NCBI RefSeq assembly: GCF_003096015.2 | Contig: NZ_CP029185.2 | Coordinates: forward strand, 1,150,001-1,214,000 | DNA from: Limnobaculum parvum | GTDB lineage: Bacteria; Pseudomonadota; Gammaproteobacteria; Enterobacterales; Enterobacteriaceae | DNA length: 64,000 nucleotides | Direction: 5' to 3' | Shown here: positions 1-10,607 of the stretch, in pieces | Layout: each line of letters opens with the position of its first letter | Numbering within the stretch: position 1 is the stretch's first letter | Notes under the pieces: generated by a model | What the model was told of the DNA's origin: nothing | Databases searched by the model: none | The model's input: only the letters and a program-made list of their open reading frames with translations | Position numbers and translations under genes: made by a program

Positions 1-2632
<2,632 letters not shown>

Positions 2633-2752
2633 ACAACACCGAAGGTGTTTTGATGAGAGAGACGAATTTAAATTTCAGCGAATGTTCAGGATTGGAATGG
2701 ATGGTTGTGCGGGATAGCGATATCGGAGTACAACGGTTCATGAAACGGAATA

Positions 2753-2872
2753 TGCCTGGCGGCGATAGCGCGGTGGTCCCACCTGACCCCATGCCGAACT
2801 CAGAAGTGAAACGCCGTAGCGCCGATGGTAGTGTGGGGCTTCCCCATGCGAGAGTAGGGAACTGCCAGGCTT
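2753..2872 (+). rRNA. rrf: 5S ribosomal RNA
   Basis: This 120-nt gene starts with TGCCTGGCGGC and ends with the complementary ACTGCCAGGC, forming the closing helix I. The internal CCCCATGCCGAACTCAGAAG block is the conserved 5S core. It lies 120 bp after the 23S 3' end in the usual 23S-5S-tRNA-Asp order. The 21 nt spanning its 3' end are repeated at 2998-3018, which suggests that a second 5S copy or its tail once existed downstream. Confidence 0.97.
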
Positions 2873-3018
2873 TAAATTAGATGTAAGCAGTGATAGTAGG
2901 GCCGTTCTCTACTCGAGAGAGAGTAGGACAAACTCGCGAAGCGGGTTTGAACAACGCAAAGCGTTGGCCCGAAGGGTGAATGATGCAGTCATTCATAAAC
3001 TGCCAGGCTTTAAATTAG
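2860..3018 (+). repeat. Direct repeat of the 5S 3' end enclosing a stem-loop array
   Basis: A 21-nt sequence (AACTGCCAGGCTTTAAATTAG) occurs at 2860-2880 and again at 2998-3018. Between the copies lie consecutive short stem-loops: an 8-9 bp hairpin around 2910-2930, AACTCGC-GAA-GCGGGTT, AACGC-AAA-GCGTT, GCCCGAAGGG and GAATGA-TGCAG-TCATTC. The module order and the linking words (GTTTGAACA, TGGCCCGAAGGG, AACTGCC) are shared with 52381-52453, so the array is a dispersed element and not simply rRNA debris. Its function is unknown. Confidence 0.75.
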
Positions 3019-3058
3019 TAACTATCAGAATAAGTTCTGGTAGGGAAAAAGAATCGGT

Positions 3059-3135
3059 GGAGCGGTAGTTCAGTTGGTTAGAATACCTGCCTGTCACGCA
3101 GGGGGTCGCGGGTTCGAGTCCCGTCCGTTCCGCCA
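3059..3135 (+). tRNA. aspU: tRNA-Asp (GTC)
   Basis: This 77-nt tRNA has anticodon GTC at 3093-3095, an encoded CCA end, a T-loop GGTTCGAGTCC and a 7-bp acceptor stem GGAGCGG/CCGTTCC. It is the distal tRNA of the rRNA operon, matching aspU downstream of E. coli rrnH. An identical copy lies at 8734-8810. Confidence 0.98.
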
Positions 3136-3145
3136 CTTATTTATG

Positions 3146-3174
3146 AAAGGCCTGCTTATGCAGGCCTTTTTGTT
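3146..3174 (+). terminator. Rho-independent terminator of the rrn operon
   Basis: A perfect 10-bp stem AAAGGCCTGC / GCAGGCCTTT with a 4-nt loop is followed by a T-rich tract, 11 bp after tRNA-Asp. This is the natural end of the 23S-5S-tRNA transcript. Confidence 0.9.
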
Positions 3175-3368
3175 ATGGGCATTTCACCACAATAAATTTA
3201 TTTAGCATGCTATGATTAGCATCATGACTAATCTTTACGTTTTTATTCTCTGTTTACCATTGAGTTTCTTCCACTTAATCCCTATAACAATCTAAAGCAT
3301 CCGTTTATTGAGACGTAAATTCGGATTTGTCATTGCAGGGACTGCATTTTTAACCATAGGCTTTAACT

Positions 3369-4157
3369 GTGCGAAAAAAAAATTTTGCAATAAGGTATTC
3401 AGCCGGTTCGCCTGCAGAGCGTATTTTTCCCGGAATTATAGGCGAGCTAAGTCAAACCATCGCGCCATTGCAGGCGTTACCGACTAATGGTGCGCTAAGC
3501 GTTATGGTTTGGAATATCTTTAAGCAACAGCGGGCAAATTGGCTGAATGTGCTTAAAAAGTATGGTCTGGAAAGTCAGTTGGTTTTGTTGCAGGAAGCAC
3601 AGACAACCCCAGAGCTAATTCATTTTGCTACATCTAATTATTTAGCGGCGGATCAAGTTCCAGCCATTGTTATGCCCCAATACTCTTCAGGTGTTATGAC
3701 GCTGGCTTCAGCTAACCCAATCTATTGCTGCCCACTGCGGGAAAGAGAACCCTTATTGCGGCTGTCCAAATCGGCTTTGGTAACGGTATATCCGCTGGAT
3801 GATGGAAGGCAGTTGATGGTGGCTAATATTCATGCTGTTAATTTCAGTCTTGGTGTTGATATCTATCAACAGCAGTTGAAACCTATTGGAGAGCAGATCT
3901 TACAGCATAAAGGTCCGGTAATATTAGCCGGTGATTTTAATGCCTGGAGCAGACAGCGGCTGCGTTCGCTGTATCGGTTTTCTACATTAACTGGATTACA
4001 GGAAGTTCGCTTCTCTCATGACTGGCGGAAGAAGGCATTTGGTCGACCGTTGGATTTTATCTTTTATCGAGGACTACAGGTGGAAGAGGCTTCTGTATTG
4101 GTGACGCAGGCCTCGGATCATAATCCACTTTTGGTAAGATTCCACGCCAACCCATAA
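3369..4157 (+). CDS. yafD: YafD, endonuclease/exonuclease/phosphatase-family protein
   Basis: The 262-aa protein matches E. coli YafD along its whole length. It belongs to the EEP (DNase I-like) metal-dependent phosphohydrolase fold. Diagnostic pieces are [10 protein letters not shown] near residue 47, the [11 protein letters not shown] metal-binding Glu, AGDFNAWSR near residue 187 and the C-terminal ASDHNPLLV with the catalytic Asp-His pair. The start is GTG at 3369, giving [10 protein letters not shown] as in E. coli MRKN. Physiological substrates are not settled. In E. coli the gene follows rrnH-aspU-dkgB-yafC; here dkgB and yafC are absent and the rrn operon is its direct upstream neighbour. 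Confidence 0.93.
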   Translation: MRKKNFAIRYSAGSPAERIFPGIIGELSQTIAPLQALPTNGALSVMVWNIFKQQRANWLNVLKKYGLESQLVLLQEAQTTPELIHFATSNYLAADQVPAIVMPQYSSGVMTLASANPIYCCPLREREPLLRLSKSALVTVYPLDDGRQLMVANIHAVNFSLGVDIYQQQLKPIGEQILQHKGPVILAGDFNAWSRQRLRSLYRFSTLTGLQEVRFSHDWRKKAFGRPLDFIFYRGLQVEEASVLVTQASDHNPLLVRFHANP

Positions 4158-4170
4158 TCGATTGGCGTGG
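4142..4170. terminator. Inverted repeat between convergent yafD and mltD
   Basis: CCACGCCAA (4142-4150) and TTGGCGTGG (4162-4170) form a perfect 9-bp stem with an 11-nt loop spanning the yafD stop codon. There is only a weak T-tract on either side, so a role in ending both convergent transcripts is plausible but unproven. Confidence 0.4.
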
Positions 4171-4179
4171 AGAGGTTTA

Positions 4180-5724
4180 TTAGCGCTTATATAATGTCAG
4201 CGTATTGCCAGGTTGGAGCCGATTAGTTGTTACTTTGTTATTCCACTTCAGCACATCATTAATATTTACATTATGGCGCTTTGCTATGCTGGCTAACGAG
4301 TCACCTTTGCGAATGCGATAGGTAATGCTGCTGTTATTATTTTTAGCGCCGTTACTCTTGGTGTTGCTAGTTTTACTACCCGTCGCATTGCTGACTAGTT
4401 GCAATGATTGACCGGTCTTCAGCTTGCTGTTTCTGCCAAGGTTATTCCAGCTTTGAATATCGCTGGATTTGATATTTTGGCGTTTAGCAATAGAAGCCAG
4501 AGTGTCTCCTGCTCGTACAGTATATTTAACTTTTGGCACAGACCGACTATTGCTACTTGCGATTTGGGTTTGCTGGGTAGCAATCTGATTAATATATTCG
4601 CTGGAAATAGGTAACGTGATGACTTGACCAGCACTAACCTGAGCAGTCAGATTATTTGCCTGACGGATAGAATCAGGGGTAATACCATAGCGTCTGGCCA
4701 ATACCTCAATGGTTTCACCGTTAACGACTTTATGTTCACCCCAATTAACCAGATTAATATCACCATTGCTTAATGATTCTTCCAGCTGTTTAGCATTAGA
4801 AGCAGGTAGCATAATGACATGGGGGCCATCGGGTGAGGTAACATTGTGCTTATAACCCGCATTATATGTTTGCAGTTTGGTTAGTGGCACGCCTGACATT
4901 TTAGCCACCTGAGCCAATTCAATTTGCTGACCAACTTCAACGCGGGTTAGGGCGCGGTCTATATTACTGCTTGGCAGCGACAGAGCATAGCGCTTGTTAT
5001 GCTTAACCATATCGCTCAATGCAAGCAACTTAGGAACATAGAGCTGGGTTTCACGCGGTAAATTCAGTGACCAATAGTCAGTAGGTAATCCTTGAGCTTC
5101 ATTTTCCTTAATGGCACGCATAACTCTGCCTTCACCACAGTTATATGCGGCGATCGCCTGTAACCAGTCGCCTTCAAACGTGATATTAAGACGTTCCAGC
5201 ATATCCAGTGCAGCCGTTGTTGATTCAGTAACGTCACGGCGTCCGTCATACCATTTATCTTGCTTCAGGCCATAGTAACGGCCCGTAGTAGGAATAAATT
5301 GCCATATGCCTGCAGCACTGGCCGATGAGGTGGCGTGGGGATTAAAAGCGCTCTCCACGATAGGTAGCAGCACCAGTTCCATCGGCAAATGACGTTCTTT
5401 AATTTGACTGATGATCAGGTACATATACGGTTCAGCCCGTAATGTTACATTTTGGAGATAGCTTATGTTATTGAGATAATACTCTTTTTGTTCACGGATA
5501 CGCTCGTTATCCGGAATGCTCATTTCCAGCCCTTCACTGACGACTTGCCACAGCTCTCTTTCTGTTTGACCATCAGGGCCCATTAGCCAGTTGAGATCGC
5601 CTGCTGCAGCGAGGCTATTGGCTGAAGGAGGATTCTTATTGCTTGCAGATTGGGAGACATCCTTATTTGATGTCTGGCAACCGACAAGTAATACAGAAAC
5701 AAATAAGATTGCTTTTGCCTTCAT
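4180..5724 (-). CDS. mltD: Membrane-bound lytic murein transglycosylase D
   Basis: MltD cleaves the MurNAc-GlcNAc bond of peptidoglycan, forming 1,6-anhydro-MurNAc ends. The 514-aa protein has a lipoprotein signal with lipobox LLVGC (Cys near 16), so it is anchored in the outer membrane. The SLT domain follows, with the catalytic Glu of VESAFNP near residue 124 and the AGIWQFIP and AAYNCGEGRV motifs. The C-terminal part has three LysM-like peptidoglycan-binding repeats, near residues 330-375, 400-445 and 465-512. E. coli MltD (about 452 aa) is shorter and is usually described with two. The ATG at 5724 gives MKAKAIL as in E. coli; an upstream in-frame TTG at 5733 is unlikely to be used. The gene is convergent with yafD and next to gloB as in E. 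coli. Confidence 0.95.
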   Translation of the reverse strand: MKAKAILFVSVLLVGCQTSNKDVSQSASNKNPPSANSLAAAGDLNWLMGPDGQTERELWQVVSEGLEMSIPDNERIREQKEYYLNNISYLQNVTLRAEPYMYLIISQIKERHLPMELVLLPIVESAFNPHATSSASAAGIWQFIPTTGRYYGLKQDKWYDGRRDVTESTTAALDMLERLNITFEGDWLQAIAAYNCGEGRVMRAIKENEAQGLPTDYWSLNLPRETQLYVPKLLALSDMVKHNKRYALSLPSSNIDRALTRVEVGQQIELAQVAKMSGVPLTKLQTYNAGYKHNVTSPDGPHVIMLPASNAKQLEESLSNGDINLVNWGEHKVVNGETIEVLARRYGITPDSIRQANNLTAQVSAGQVITLPISSEYINQIATQQTQIASSNSRSVPKVKYTVRAGDTLASIAKRQNIKSSDIQSWNNLGRNSKLKTGQSLQLVSNATGSKTSNTKSNGAKNNNSSITYRIRKGDSLASIAKRHNVNINDVLKWNNKVTTNRLQPGNTLTLYKR

Positions 5725-5798
5725 GTATATCAATTATCATCGTTGATTAAAAGTCGACCGATAATACTTTGGCTGGCCAAATAACTCAATCAAAAGCG

Positions 5799-6554
5799 TT
5801 AATAATTGTCTTTCATCTTTCTTAATTGCTTAAAAACTTGCCAAGGTTGTATAGTTGGATCATCTATACCTAACTTTCTTTTTAAATCAACCTGATGACA
5901 TTTAAGGAATAGGTTGATTGTTCTCTCAAGTTTAAGCTCTGTTGGCACAGAAGGCTGGCCTTTTGACCTTATATCTATCGTATATTTCAAATGTGTTTCT
6001 ATTTCGATATTTTCTGGCAAAACGTAGTTTGCAAAACGTAAATTTGAAATTGTATATTCGTGAGCACAGCATACTTTTGTTGCATCGGGTAGGGCTGCTA
6101 GTTTCTGTATCGATTGATACATCTGTTCTGGTGTACCTTCAAAAATTCGCCCACATCCGGCAGAAAAGAGTGTGTCCCCGCAAAATAGATAAGGGGCACA
6201 ATAGAATGCTACATGTCCTGCAGTATGGCCGGGGACATCAATTACATTAAAGTGGATGCCGTTGATATCGATATTATCGCCTTCTTTGACGATAAACTGC
6301 GCCCCTTTACTCTGAGTTTCCTGTGGGCCATAAACTTTCAGTTTTGGGTAATGTCTAACTAACTCAGAGACACCGCCTGTATGATCGTTGTGATGGTGGG
6401 TCAGAAAAATTGCAGTGGGCGTTATTTGTTGTTGTTCCAACTGTTGGATAACCGGTAAGGCTTCACCTGGGTCGACGATAATACCTGCTTGTTCTTTGGT
6501 GGTTAGAAGCCAAATGTAATTGTCTTGAAAAGCGGGAATACTGATAAGATGCAT
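5799..6554 (-). CDS. gloB: Hydroxyacylglutathione hydrolase (glyoxalase II)
   Basis: The cytoplasmic binuclear metallo-beta-lactamase-fold enzyme hydrolyses S-D-lactoylglutathione to D-lactate and glutathione, the second step of methylglyoxal detoxification. The 251-aa length is that of E. coli GloB. The metal-binding THHHNDHTGG motif lies near residue 52, with further ligands in VPGHTAGH, CGDTLF and CAHEYT. The C-terminal helical domain that recognises glutathione is intact. The gene is divergent from yafS (48 bp between start codons), as in E. coli. Confidence 0.96.
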   Translation of the reverse strand: MHLISIPAFQDNYIWLLTTKEQAGIIVDPGEALPVIQQLEQQQITPTAIFLTHHHNDHTGGVSELVRHYPKLKVYGPQETQSKGAQFIVKEGDNIDINGIHFNVIDVPGHTAGHVAFYCAPYLFCGDTLFSAGCGRIFEGTPEQMYQSIQKLAALPDATKVCCAHEYTISNLRFANYVLPENIEIETHLKYTIDIRSKGQPSVPTELKLERTINLFLKCHQVDLKRKLGIDDPTIQPWQVFKQLRKMKDNY

Positions 6555-6602
6555 GATGGTCCCCTGATGATTAAATTCATATTATAAAAGAGATAATACT
6601 TC

Positions 6603-7325
6603 ATGAGAGCTGCCCGGATAGAGAATATTGTAACATCGCCAGCATCTTGGAATGAGTTATCTTATGGTAATAGCTACCGTCGTGCTCTGGAACAGCAGTT
6701 GGAGCCTTGGTGGCCAAAATTATTTGGTCTTCACTTGCTGAAACTGGGAAATCTTAGCGTTGAAATTGATACCTGCAAATGTCAAATCACTCACCATGTT
6801 AACGCTTCTGAGTCAGGTAGTAATCTTCAGGTATATGCAGATAGCTTGAACCTTCCCTTTTTAGATAAATCATTCGATGCTTGTCTGTTGGCTGGCACTT
6901 TAGCCTATTCGGAAGATCCACACCGTATTTTACGTGAAGTTGATAGAGTTCTGATTGATGACGGTTGGTTGATTGTGAGCGGATTTAATCCTTTTAGTCT
7001 GGTTGGCGCAGGTAAGATGATTCCGGTGATAAGGAAAAAGCATCCTTATACCAGCAGAATGTTCACCAGAATGCGTATGGTTGATTGGTTCAGCCTGCTT
7101 AACTATGAAGTGTTGCATCATGCAAGTTTTCAGAATATGCCCTGGAATGGTCTGTGCGGAGGTTTTTTAAGCTTACATATTCCAGTATTTGGTTGTCAGA
7201 CCCTGATTGTTGCCCGTAAGCGAACCATTCCGTTAACGTTAAATCCACTGTTGGTTTTTAAAAAGCAGTTTAGTGTGAGATCTGGAGCCGTCGGGGCGAC
7301 TAAAAATATGCATAATGGTGATTAG
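6603..7325 (+). CDS. yafS: YafS, predicted SAM-dependent methyltransferase
   Basis: The 240-aa protein belongs to the class I methyltransferase group (Methyltransf_11-like). The acidic segment DSLNLPFLDKSFDACLLAG near residues 80-98 corresponds to motif II/post II, and RILREVDRVLIDDGWLIVSGF to motif III. The SAM-binding glycine loop of motif I (usually E/DxGxGxG) is degenerate here (SGSNLQVYAD), as in other YafS proteins. The substrate is unknown. It sits divergent to gloB and convergent with rnhA, only 9 bp from the rnhA stop, preserving the E. coli gloB-yafS-rnhA order. Confidence 0.88.
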   Translation: MRAARIENIVTSPASWNELSYGNSYRRALEQQLEPWWPKLFGLHLLKLGNLSVEIDTCKCQITHHVNASESGSNLQVYADSLNLPFLDKSFDACLLAGTLAYSEDPHRILREVDRVLIDDGWLIVSGFNPFSLVGAGKMIPVIRKKHPYTSRMFTRMRMVDWFSLLNYEVLHHASFQNMPWNGLCGGFLSLHIPVFGCQTLIVARKRTIPLTLNPLLVFKKQFSVRSGAVGATKNMHNGD

Positions 7326-7334
7326 CCATTACGC

Positions 7335-7805
7335 TTATTTATTTTCAGGGGCGTAGCCTTCATCGGTTAAGGTCGGTTGTTCAGCAGCGGTACGAGCAAG
7401 TTGATCACAGCGCTCGTTTTCTTCGTGTCCTGCATGGCCTTTAACCCAGTGCCATTCAACGTTGTGGCGAATAATTGCTTGATCGAGACGTTGCCATAAG
7501 TCGACGTTTTTGACTGGTTTTTTGTCCGCAGTTTTCCAGCCGCGTTTTTTCCAGTTATGGATCCAACTCATGATCCCTTGTCGTACATATTGACTATCTG
7601 TACTGAGAGAAACCTGACAAGAGGCCGTCAAGGATTCCAGAGCAGTAATTGCTGCTAACAATTCCATACGGTTATTGGTGGTAAGGAAATATCCAGCACT
7701 GAGGGTTTTTTCATGTTGTTTATAGCGTAAAATAGCACCATAGCCTCCCGGTCCTGGATTTCCCAAGCAAGAGCCATCGGTGAAAATCTCTACCTGCTTA
7801 AGCAT
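7335..7805 (-). CDS. rnhA: Ribonuclease HI
   Basis: The enzyme degrades the RNA strand of RNA-DNA hybrids, removing R-loops and primers. Starting from [11 protein letters not shown] the protein is 156 aa, as in E. coli. The DEDD catalytic set is intact: D10 (FTDGS), E48 (RMELLA), D70 (STDSQ) and D134 (RCDQL). The basic handle [16 protein letters not shown] is conserved. An in-frame ATG six codons upstream (7823) is possible, but the E. coli start matches 7805 and neither has a strong ribosome binding site. The gene is divergent from dnaQ with 48 bp between starts, so their promoters must overlap as in E. coli. Confidence 0.95.
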   Translation of the reverse strand: MLKQVEIFTDGSCLGNPGPGGYGAILRYKQHEKTLSAGYFLTTNNRMELLAAITALESLTASCQVSLSTDSQYVRQGIMSWIHNWKKRGWKTADKKPVKNVDLWQRLDQAIIRHNVEWHWVKGHAGHEENERCDQLARTAAEQPTLTDEGYAPENK

Positions 7806-7853
7806 ATCTGGTAGACTCGTCATTAAAGTTTAAAACGGTAAGTCTGACACAAA

Positions 7854-8618
7854 ATGGAATCAATAAGCACTGAAATTACACGACAGATTGTTCTTGATAC
7901 CGAAACCACCGGTATGAACATGGTTGGTGTTCACTATGAAGGTCACCGAATTATTGAAATAGGCGCGGTTGAAGTGATTAATCGCCGTTTGACCGGTAGA
8001 CACTTTCATGTGTACATCAAGCCTGACCGTCTGGTAGATCCTGAAGCTTATGGTGTTCACGGTATCAGCGATGAGTTTCTGGCAGATAAGCCAACGTTTG
8101 CTGAAGTTGCCGATGATTTCTTTAATTTTATCAATGGCGCAGAGTTGGTTATTCATAACGCATCGTTCGACGTTGGCTTTATGGATCATGAATTTCGCAT
8201 GCTGCGTAGCGATTACCCCAAAGTAGAGTCATTTTGCACGATTACTGACTCATTAATGATGGCCCGTAAGATGTTCCCGGGCAAACGAAATAGTTTGGAC
8301 GCGCTCTGTAGTCGGCTGGATATAGATAATAGCCGTAGAACATTACACGGCGCTTTACTGGATGCGGAGATATTAGCCGAAGTTTATCTCACCATGACTG
8401 GTGGGCAAACTTCTCTATCATTCTCTATGGAAGGGGAAACTCAATCTCAGAACCGGGGCGCAGAAATTCAGCGCGTAATACGTGCTGAAAGTGCATTAAA
8501 AGTTATTTATGCGAATGAGGCTGAAGTTGAAGCGCATGAGGCCCGTTTGGATCTGATTAGTAAGAAGGGTGGTAGCTGTCTTTGGCGTCCTGCGGTAGAT
8601 GGAGAGACGGTAAATTAA
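7854..8618 (+). CDS. dnaQ: DNA polymerase III epsilon subunit (3'-5' proofreading exonuclease)
   Basis: Epsilon edits replication errors within the polymerase III core. The 254-aa protein has the DEDDh exonuclease motifs: Exo I LDTETTGMN near residue 15, Exo II HNASFDVGFM near residue 102, and Exo III LHGALLDAEILAEVY with the catalytic His and Asp. The linker and C-terminal segment that binds the alpha subunit (EAHEARLDLISKKGGSCLW) is conserved. The ATG at 7854 gives MESISTEITRQ, slightly longer than the E. coli MSTAITRQ start. The tRNA-Asp aspV follows 115 bp downstream as in E. coli. Confidence 0.97.
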   Translation: MESISTEITRQIVLDTETTGMNMVGVHYEGHRIIEIGAVEVINRRLTGRHFHVYIKPDRLVDPEAYGVHGISDEFLADKPTFAEVADDFFNFINGAELVIHNASFDVGFMDHEFRMLRSDYPKVESFCTITDSLMMARKMFPGKRNSLDALCSRLDIDNSRRTLHGALLDAEILAEVYLTMTGGQTSLSFSMEGETQSQNRGAEIQRVIRAESALKVIYANEAEVEAHEARLDLISKKGGSCLWRPAVDGETVN

Positions 8619-8677
8619 TCATTTATAAGCGCCTCGTTGAATTTATGTGCAGTTGAATCTGTTTTTGTAAAAATTCG

Positions 8678-8706
8678 TTGACTCGCGACACGGGGAACTT
8701 TAATAT
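8678..8706 (+). promoter_or_regulatory. Sigma-70 promoter of tRNA-Asp
   Basis: A -35 box TTGACT (8678-8683), a 17-bp spacer and a -10 box TAATAT (8701-8706) lie 27 bp before the mature tRNA, a near-consensus layout. The transcript would be a single-tRNA unit ending at the hairpin after 8810. Confidence 0.75.
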
Positions 8707-8733
8707 CGTCACGCTTTCCTATGAAAGCAATGT

Positions 8734-8810
8734 GGAGCGGTAGTTCAGTTGGTTAGAATACCTGCCTGTCACGCAGGGGGTCGCGGGTTCGAGTCCCGTC
8801 CGTTCCGCCA
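8734..8810 (+). tRNA. aspV: tRNA-Asp (GTC), second copy
   Basis: This 77-nt gene is identical in sequence to the tRNA-Asp at 3059-3135, with anticodon GTC and encoded CCA. It corresponds to aspV after dnaQ in E. coli. The two copies are direct repeats 5.7 kb apart, bracketing yafD through dnaQ. Confidence 0.98.
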
Positions 8811-8818
8811 CTAATTTC

Positions 8819-8851
8819 AATCCCTTGAGTTAAATACTCAGGGGATTTTTT
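8819..8851 (+). terminator. Rho-independent terminator after tRNA-Asp
   Basis: The arms AATCCCTTGAGT and ACTCAGGGGATT pair with one mismatch around a short loop (TAAAT), followed by a run of eight T residues. It ends the monocistronic tRNA transcript. Confidence 0.88.
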
Positions 8852-8970
8852 TTATTTGTGGTTTTTGTTTTTTATTCTGTTTATACCGTGGTTTCTATTC
8901 TCTCTCATCTTCCTGTAGATTAATCCGATAGCCTACTATCGTTTCGCTGGTCTCATCATCTTCATAGTCT

Positions 8971-9078
8971 GTGTACCACATAGCGGATATTGGCGATGAT
9001 TATGGGCGCTTTTCCATCCGTTCTGTTATTACTGATAATCAGGACGGAAAATCGACAACAACGAGTACGTATGTATAA
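8971..9078 (+). pseudogene. Short coding-like remnant, 35 codons, unknown
   Basis: In the 404-bp spacer between tRNA-Asp and gmhA, one plus-strand frame reads VYHIADIGDDYGRFSIRS and continues with ITDNQDGKSTTTSTYV to a stop. It has protein-like composition but a stop codon directly upstream, no clear ribosome binding site, and no family that I recognise. The opposite strand has a 28-codon frame (MWYTDYEDDETSE...) covering part of it. It may be the tail of a decayed gene; tRNA 3' flanks often hold such debris. The rest of the spacer shows nothing else. Confidence 0.25.
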
Positions 9079-9214
9079 CTTAACGCATTCCTAAATAGGC
9101 AGAAAACAGACTATTTGCATGGAAGATAGTGCTTATTGCACTTTTCGCTGCTATTGCTATCCGTTACACTGACCGAAACTGATTCACTACACTTTATCTA
9201 CAACGAGGTTTTTC

Positions 9215-9793
9215 ATGTATCAGGATTTAATCCGCAGCGAGCTGGATGAAGCGGCTCAGGTATTACAAAAGTTCCTCAGCGACGACGCTAACATTGAATC
9301 TGTACAGCGCGCAGCCCTGCTACTCGCTGATTCGTTTAAAGCGGGTGGTAAGGTACTTTCTTGTGGTAACGGCGGTTCCCATTGTGATGCGATGCATTTT
9401 GCCGAGGAGTTAACCGGACGCTATCGTGAAAACCGCCCTGGCTATCCCGCTATTGCCATTTCCGATCCCAGCCATATTTCCTGTGTTAGTAATGACTTTG
9501 GTTATGATTACGTTTTTTCTCGCTATTTGGAAGCGGTTGGGCGAGAAGGGGATGTGTTGTTTGGTCTATCTACCTCTGGCAATTCAGCCAATATATTGAG
9601 GGCCATTGATGCGGCTCGAGAAAAAGGCATGAAAGTTATTGTATTAACCGGAAAAGATGGCGGAAAAATGGATGGCTTGGCAGATGTTGAGATTCGAGTT
9701 CCTCATTTTGGCTATGCGGACCGTATCCAAGAAGTACATATTAAAGTTATCCATATTCTAATGCTGTTAGTTGAAAAAGAGATGGCAAAATAG
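9215..9793 (+). CDS. gmhA: Phosphoheptose isomerase (sedoheptulose 7-phosphate isomerase)
   Basis: GmhA (LpcA) converts sedoheptulose 7-phosphate to D-glycero-D-manno-heptose 7-phosphate, the first step toward the ADP-heptose of the LPS inner core. At 192 aa it has the same length as E. coli GmhA. SIS-domain features are the phosphate-binding [18 protein letters not shown] near residue 51 and [10 protein letters not shown] near residue 118, with Glu and His residues of the active site ([16 protein letters not shown]) in place. The start [10 protein letters not shown] matches the family. yafJ follows 40 bp later, as in E. coli. Confidence 0.97.
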   Translation: MYQDLIRSELDEAAQVLQKFLSDDANIESVQRAALLLADSFKAGGKVLSCGNGGSHCDAMHFAEELTGRYRENRPGYPAIAISDPSHISCVSNDFGYDYVFSRYLEAVGREGDVLFGLSTSGNSANILRAIDAAREKGMKVIVLTGKDGGKMDGLADVEIRVPHFGYADRIQEVHIKVIHILMLLVEKEMAK

Positions 9794-9833
9794 CTCGCTC
9801 TGATGAGTGTTTGAGTTTTGATGGGAGGTCGGT

Positions 9834-10601
9834 ATGTGTGAATTACTTGGGATGAGTGCCAACGTGCCGACCGATATCTGTTTCAGCTTTACCGGGTTGA
9901 TACAGCGCGGTGGTCGTACTGGCCCACATAAAGATGGCTGGGGTATTACCTTCTATGAAGGAAAAGGATGCCGAACTTTTCGCGATCCGCAACCTAGCTA
10001 TAATTCACCGATTGCTAAATTGGTGCAAGAGTACCCGATTAAGTCATGCGCGGTTATTTCCCATATTCGCCAGGCCAATCGGGGAGCGGTAGCGTTGGAA
10101 AATACTCACCCATTTACACGTGAACTTTGGGGGCGTAATTGGACCTTTGCCCACAACGGTCAATTGAACGGTTACCGGAGTCTGAAAACGCCAGACTTTC
10201 AGCCGATTGGTGAAACTGACAGTGAGTATGCATTTTGCTGGATTTTACAGCAACTTAAGCAGCGTTATCCACGTCGGCCATCTAACTGGCCTGCGGTATT
10301 TCGTTTTATTGCCTCTTGTGCTGACCAATTAAGGAAGAAGGGGGTATTCAACATGCTGCTTTCTGATGGTCATTATGTCATGGCATATTGTTCAACTAAC
10401 CTGTACTGGCTAACTCGGCGGGCGCCTTTTGGTAAAGCAACATTATTAGATGAAGATGTGGAGATCGACTTTCAGCGTGAAACCACACCAAACGATATTG
10501 TTACTCTAATTGCGACCCAACCATTAACGGGAAATGAACAGTGGCAAAAAATCCCTGAAGGAGAATTTGCCCTGTTTCATTTTGGTGAACGTATTATTTA
10601 A
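9834..10601 (+). CDS. yafJ: YafJ, class II glutamine amidotransferase-like protein
   Basis: The 255-aa protein has the Ntn-hydrolase glutaminase fold: Met followed by the nucleophile Cys2 (MCELLGMSAN), a RGGRTGPHKDGWG segment, the FAHNGQLNG oxyanion-hole motif near residue 104 and GETDSEYAF near residue 124. It consists of the glutaminase domain alone, so the acceptor is unknown. A strong Shine-Dalgarno GGGAGG precedes the ATG at 9834. The gene is convergent with dpaA, with only 6 bp between stop codons and no terminator hairpin there. Confidence 0.93.
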   Translation: MCELLGMSANVPTDICFSFTGLIQRGGRTGPHKDGWGITFYEGKGCRTFRDPQPSYNSPIAKLVQEYPIKSCAVISHIRQANRGAVALENTHPFTRELWGRNWTFAHNGQLNGYRSLKTPDFQPIGETDSEYAFCWILQQLKQRYPRRPSNWPAVFRFIASCADQLRKKGVFNMLLSDGHYVMAYCSTNLYWLTRRAPFGKATLLDEDVEIDFQRETTPNDIVTLIATQPLTGNEQWQKIPEGEFALFHFGERII

Positions 10602-10607
10602 CTGCTC

